A DNA stretch of 64,000 bases from Gigaspora rosea. Lineage: Eukaryota; Glomeromycota; Glomeromycetes; Diversisporales; Gigasporaceae. The position numbers and the translations under genes were made by a program. The notes under the pieces were generated by a model. That model was not told the DNA's origin and did no database searches. It saw only the letters and a program-made list of their open reading frames with translations. The stretch is taken from the NCBI GenBank assembly GCA_003550325.1, contig QKWP01000231.1, positions 342,392-406,391 on the forward strand, in the 5' to 3' direction. Positions 59,401 through 64,000 of this stretch are shown in pieces (within the stretch, counting starts at the first letter, position 1; every line of letters begins with the position of its first letter).

Positions 59401-59506
59401 AGGAGGATATGAAAATCGAAATTTAGTGTTACCTAAAGTTAAAAGAGAAGTGCATTGGTATGGATGGACATATTATAAAAAAATGCCATTTAATGGCCAA
59501 AGTTAA
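59393..59506 (+). pseudogene. Frameshifted C-terminal extension of the Gly/Met-rich protein
   Basis: In the +1 frame the sequence just after the repeat reads DIEGGYENRNLVLPKVKREV then HWYGWTYYKKMPFNGQS and TAA at 59504-59506. It has a KR site like those upstream and reads as protein, whereas the main frame stops at 59398. A one- or two-base length change in the preceding repeat would join the two, so this is either a slippage mutation, a sequencing error, or an allele difference. Confidence 0.5.
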
Positions 59507-59810
59507 AAGAAAAGCACAAGCGGATGAACGAAGAAGAATACGAAAAGCGTAGTTTAATTTGGCCGACATTAATTCCTTTTATAGAAAATTTAATGTTATT
59601 TCATTAAATCTTAGTCCGATTTATTTTGGTAAATCAAAAAAAGTTTTTTTTTGCGCTCAAAAATTTAATTGAATTTGAAACTTTTATATAAATGGAGGGT
59701 TTTCAACTTTATAAAATATCCTCTAACGAATGAATTATATAACTTTCTATGGTAATTTAAAATCAGTCTCCCTGATAAATTCCTAGTTGCGGTCTTTATT
59801 TTATGTTCAT

Positions 59811-60067
59811 TTATTGCGGTTTGCAAATTGATGTGCCTTTTGATCAAATTTTCAGATCGCTGCATACCCATACAATCATTGCTGTAATATTACGTTATTG
59901 TAAAGCGCGTTTTTTGCCCAATATATTATTTCAAAAATTTGTCAGTCGCATCTATGCTCACTAAAAATTATGGTACAATCATGAAACTGGATAATAATCA
60001 GGTGATTGTTCAATGTATTAATGTGCAGATTTGATCAAAGGCATATCAATTTGCAAACCGCGATAAG
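59811..60067. mobile_element. MITE, about 38-bp TIRs
   Basis: TTATTGCGGTTTGCAAATTG followed by ATGTGCCTTTTGATCAAAT pairs with the right end (ATTTGATCAAAGGCATATCA, ATTTGCAAACCGCGATAA). The minus-strand 68-codon frame at 59665 overlaps it and is not a gene. Confidence 0.75.
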
Positions 60068-61204
60068 TCGATGGATCAGTAAAAATATGAAGTTTTAAGG
60101 CATATAAAAATTATATTTGACATTTTAGTTTAATCATTTATTTTACTGATATAATAAATTAGTCATGATGAAAAAATGTCGTACTTCGTGATCGCCGACC
60201 ATTCCCGACCAGATATTCTAAATTACATATTACGTTAAAGAACTAATAGTCTTTTTATATATAAACTAGTAGCAGTTTAAACGTTCATAATTACAAAGTC
60301 GGAAGCAGTTGGCGATTACAAGACTGCGACATGACTAACCTACTTTCATTTTACAGCACTAGTGTTTTTCCAATCATTATTTTCATTTTCCAAATCAATA
60401 ATGTTGAGAATGAGAAGAATTAACATGTCTGAGTAAATTATTTAATTAACAATTGGATTGAAATTTTAGCAATTACAGTGAATAACTTTATAAGCATTAT
60501 CTAGGTACATAGTTTTGAGAAACTATAGTCTATAAAAATGTTAAATTTAGAGTGTTCATTGTAATTCTCTCAATTCAATCTAAAATGATCGAGGTTTTGT
60601 TCAAATTTTGCGAACAATTGAGTGGATAGTATGATTAATTGAATATTTTTGTAAGAATTTATCAGAGTAACTCTGAAAAAAAAGGGTTGCGCCTCTCCCT
60701 TAAGATAATATTATTTGCCCTTGCTACATTCTTCGAATTAGCTGGCAATACCAAATTCATGTCAATCATGCTATAATTTCACATTATATTTTGACAGTAT
60801 TTTGACTTATTTGTCTTAGCACAAAAATTTATTACTGTATATAGTAAATCATGAAGGTTAAAATGAATATTAAGGTTAAATTTGTTCCTCAAAGTTGTTA
60901 AATATATATATATAATAGTAAGGTATTCAATTCAACTTAATTTAAAGAAATGATTTTTTTTATGAGCAACCTCTTTGGTCTGTGTAACTTTTATAAATTG
61001 TCCGAAGTGTAGCTGATGACACTATATTTCTAGACATATGGGCAAAAAATTTAATCATGTGATCATCACATGATGGTGTCGGTCACGCCGCGTAATTAGC
61101 CAGTAAAAATAAGTACTACTACAACAAAAGATTGTGCATTGTAATTCAAACTGGTTTTGTACATCAATAAAGTGATATAACTTTTAACTTTTTTTTCGAT
61201 TTAA
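60068..61204. other. Spacer, nothing recognised
   Basis: AT-rich; a short TA microsatellite near 60903 and a GATCATCACATGATGG palindromic patch near 61062. No gene. Confidence 0.45.
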
Positions 61205-61410
61205 CTTTTGCTCATACTGAACCTTCGTTTAAATTACTTTACTGAACCTTCACTCAAATTACTTACTAAAACCTTCGCTCGAATTGCTTACTGAACCTTG
61301 GCTCAAATTATATATTAAACCTTTGTTCAAAACATTCTTAAATATAACTTACTAAGCTATCGCTCAAATTATTTTGTTTAATAACTAATTAAACTTTCGC
61401 TTAGATATTT
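61205..61410. repeat. Imperfect tandem repeats of about 28 bp
   Basis: Around eight degenerate units of the type TTACTTACTGAACCTTCGCTCAAA (for example at 61215, 61243, 61267, 61294) run head to tail with decaying similarity toward the right. Confidence 0.65.
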
Positions 61411-62149
61411 TTTTTATATTGCTTAACAAAATATTATTTAAGTTATTTTATATATTAATATGCCTCTAAAGAGAACTTTCAAGCAAACTATTATAATTAA
61501 GTTGAAAAAAATCATTAGATTTAATTGTTGTTTCACATATAGTAAGATATCAATCCAGTTCTATGGCTTGTATAAATTCCAGAACTTTAGTAATAGCCTT
61601 ATTCTTGCTAGTTGAGTATTTGTTCTTTAAAAGATTATTTTAGTTGTTTAATTCGATATAGTTGATGTAATTGATCTACCAGCCCAGATTTTTTTATAAA
61701 TTAAAAAATTTTTTATTTAAAAATTTTATTTTAAAATTACAACCCCATCATTTTAATATTACCAACCCAACTGCTAATGATCTATAAAAATTTAACTAGC
61801 TTGAATTGCTAGTACTATGTCTATACTAATAAAAATTTTTTTCTTTGTTATTTTTATGACTATTGATTAAATAGAAAAGCTAATATTACAATATATACAA
61901 AAAATATATGCAAAAAGATTATCACATATATTTAGAGAATATTTAATAATTATATATTTAATATTAAGCTTTGGACTTTTAACAGATCCTGTTTTCTAGT
62001 TATTAATATACTAGTACAATGTGATTTGTACAGTACAATATTAACTATATTACCACAAACCTTAGGACTATTTTATTCATGAAGTAAACTTAAACTGAAC
62101 CATCCTAAAATTGTAAAGTGGGATTTGTGCTAAGGTAATTATGCCTAAT
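61411..62149. other. AT-rich spacer
   Basis: No gene or clear repeat. Confidence 0.45.
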
Positions 62150-62620
62150 TTCATGAATTATAATATTTTGTAATATCTTATGATCCTATGATCCAATTTT
62201 AATAATTTTGGTATCATTTGAATCATCTCACTGAGGTGATTCTAAGGTACCAAAATTAGCTTAATTAGATCACAATATCCCAAGATTAAAGATATATTTA
62301 TTATTTTTTGAAATCAAATATATTTTCATAGAATTATGCATCCCATGATCCTGTGATCTAATTTAGATGATTTTGGTATCATTGAATTGTCTCACTGAGA
62401 TGAATCTATTGGTGCTAAAATTATCCAAATTGGATTACAGAATTCAGAGATATAAAGTGTTTTCTGTGATCAAATCTATTTCTATAGATTGTATATCTTG
62501 TAACTCTGTGATCCAATTTGAATAATCTAGGTATTATTCGAATCATCTTGGTGAGGCAATTTAGATAGTACCAAAATTGTCCAAATTTGAATCACAGAGT
62601 CCCAAAATATATGGTCTATG
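62150..62620. repeat. Three tandem units of about 160 bp, each with internal inversion
   Basis: TGATCCTATGATCCAATTTT (about 62180), TGATCCTGTGATCTAATTTA (about 62348) and AACTCTGTGATCCAATTTGA (about 62501) each begin a unit that continues with TTTTGGTATCATT, TCATCTCACTGAG and an inverted CCAAAATT...GGATCACAGA part. The motif resembles the fold-back at 34860-35177. Confidence 0.7.
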
Positions 62621-62968
62621 GAAAGAAATTGATTTTTTGTGCATACCTTATATTTAAGTGGCCAAGTCTATTAATAAAATCTTGTTCAATTTTTGTATAA
62701 AAATTTTATATTATATACAATTTAGTGTAATGAACATATCTGATATTACTTAGCAAACCTTGTTCAATTTATTTAACAAAAAATCAAGTTTATTATGTAT
62801 TCACAGAATTAGGACTGTGGCTTTTAAATTCTCATAAATTATATGGTTTGTAAATTTTATTATTAAAAAAATTTTTAGTATATAACTGATAAAGTATAAA
62901 AAATTTTACAGTTATATAATAATTGATTATATATTTTATGAATAAATGCATATCTCGCACCCTGCAAT

Positions 62969-63433
62969 GTGCTTATATATCATACTCCAATTTGATTGGC
63001 TATATTTGTAGATCATTATTTAAAAAAAATAAACAAATTATTGTGAAAACTTTGGATTAGGGTTAGATTAGAAGGTTTACTAGAAAATTCTTAAATTTCT
63101 TTGCATATATGCAAAATTTTGTGCTAAACAAGTTTACTTAGTCAAATTAGAAAGATTGGCTTATCAAAATTTAGAGATATTCGCAATTTTCATTTTTTTA
63201 ACTCATTTTTTGAAGATTTCTCTAAATTTTATTACGACAAACTTTCTAATTCAACTAAGTAAACTTGTTCAGTGCTAAATTTTGCATACAGGCGCAAAAA
63301 AATTTTAAGACTTTTTTTTAAAATTTTTTAGACTAATTTTTAGTCTAAAAAATTTTAACAAAAATTGTTTATTTTTTTTAAAATAATGATCTGCAAATTT
63401 AGCCAATCAAATTAGGGCGTGATATACAAGCAC
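62969..63433. mobile_element. Large fold-back element
   Basis: GTGCTTATATATCATACTCC and AATTTGATTGGCTATATTTG at the left pair with the right end (CAAATTTAGCCAATCAAATT, GATATACAAGCAC). Inner blocks (AACAAGTTTACTTAGT with ACTAAGTAAACTTGTT) also pair. One arm carries GGATTAGGGTTAGATTAG. Confidence 0.75.
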
Positions 63434-64000
63434 ATCACATCTATGCAAAGCATATTAAACTTCATATTTTATTTATTAAATTTTACAAATAAATACAATC
63501 TTTTGAAGAACTTTTTATATAACAAAAAAAATTCATTATAATTTTTTTGTCTATTAATTATTCTTTGATCTTTTACATTTTTAAACCAAAGTTCTTTCAT
63601 ATAGATGGTTTTGTTTTGCTAGATGCATTTATAATTCTCATGGTTTATTTTCTCACATGGTGCTGCCTATTGTTCTATATTTCTTTTTGGTTCTGGTTAA
63701 TAATATCTAACAAAATAACAAACCTTTAATTATAACAAATAATAAAACCATTTTATTAAACAAATTTGAATTAACAAATAAATTCTAAACTTATAATAAA
63801 TAATGGAATTTATTTATAAAATATAAACTTTATATAATAATAAAAAATTAAAAAAGAAATTTATCTTTTAAAGTTATAAAAATTAGATAAAAGTAATAAA
63901 ATTGTCTATATAATACCTCTATAAAGCAAGCAAGAAATCTGTGCTAGGTCATATCAATTATTGTGATATAGATCTTCTAATTCACAAATCAAATTTCAAA
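63434..64000. other. AT-rich window end
   Basis: No supported gene; the hydrophobic 60-codon frame at 63547 has no ATG context or family match that I can see. Confidence 0.4.

Noticed and set aside
63547-63729. 60-codon hydrophobic plus-strand frame
   Set aside because: No ATG, splice or promoter context; consistent with AT-rich chance.

Overview
The window is a gene-poor, very AT-rich eukaryotic nuclear segment. Genes have short GT-AG introns, and the spaces between them are packed with transposon remains. RNase H-bearing LINEs, hAT and Harbinger-like MITEs, long fold-back repeats, an amine oxidase with a secretion signal and LamG-type lectin paralogues together suggest an arbuscular mycorrhizal fungus (Glomeromycotina, Rhizophagus-like). 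That assignment is inference from composition and gene content. No rRNA, tRNA or CRISPR array was found.

Four protein-coding genes can be supported. Two are tandem paralogues on the minus strand (20131-21747 and 24344-25910). Each has five exons and encodes an N-terminal LamG/concanavalin-A-like jelly roll and a C-terminal ricin-type beta-trefoil whose first subdomain carries an acidic repeat. The third is a multi-exon flavin amine oxidase (L-amino-acid oxidase type) with an N-terminal signal peptide (42685-45826, plus). Its FAD motifs are clear, but the joint between its third and fourth exons does not keep frame. The fourth is a single-exon secreted Gly/Met-rich protein with Kex2-type KR sites (58813-59400, plus), apparently frameshifted at its C-terminus.

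Layout: 1-910 is a minisatellite-bearing repeat with a second copy at 36340-37235. 2147-4693 holds a MITE and a dead LINE RNase H/zinc tail, falsely doubled across an N. 7749-8640 is a 5'-truncated LINE insertion with a perfect 21-bp target-site duplication (TSD). 9668-17622 is a full-length but dead LINE with a perfect 18-bp TSD, carrying two nested MITEs. 18476-19121 holds two adjacent MITEs. About 19440-26250 is a segmental duplication carrying the lectin genes. 27672-35614 is a landscape of fold-backs, a satellite of about 197 bp and MITEs. 37700-40803 holds more MITEs and an LTR candidate. The oxidase gene follows, then two hAT-type elements with perfect 8-bp TSDs (46921-49696 and 50024-51651), a degenerate minus-strand retroelement (51655-55080), the Gly/Met-rich gene, and tandem and fold-back repeats to the end.

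The most unusual item is 46921-49696. Its termini and TSD are hAT-like, yet its only recognisable gene encodes a tyrosine recombinase of the Crypton/DUF3504 type, with three in-frame stops at positions that would all be CAA or CAG before a C-to-T change. A second pattern is that many MITEs with unrelated ends share a central CCCTAA/TTAGGG-like core.
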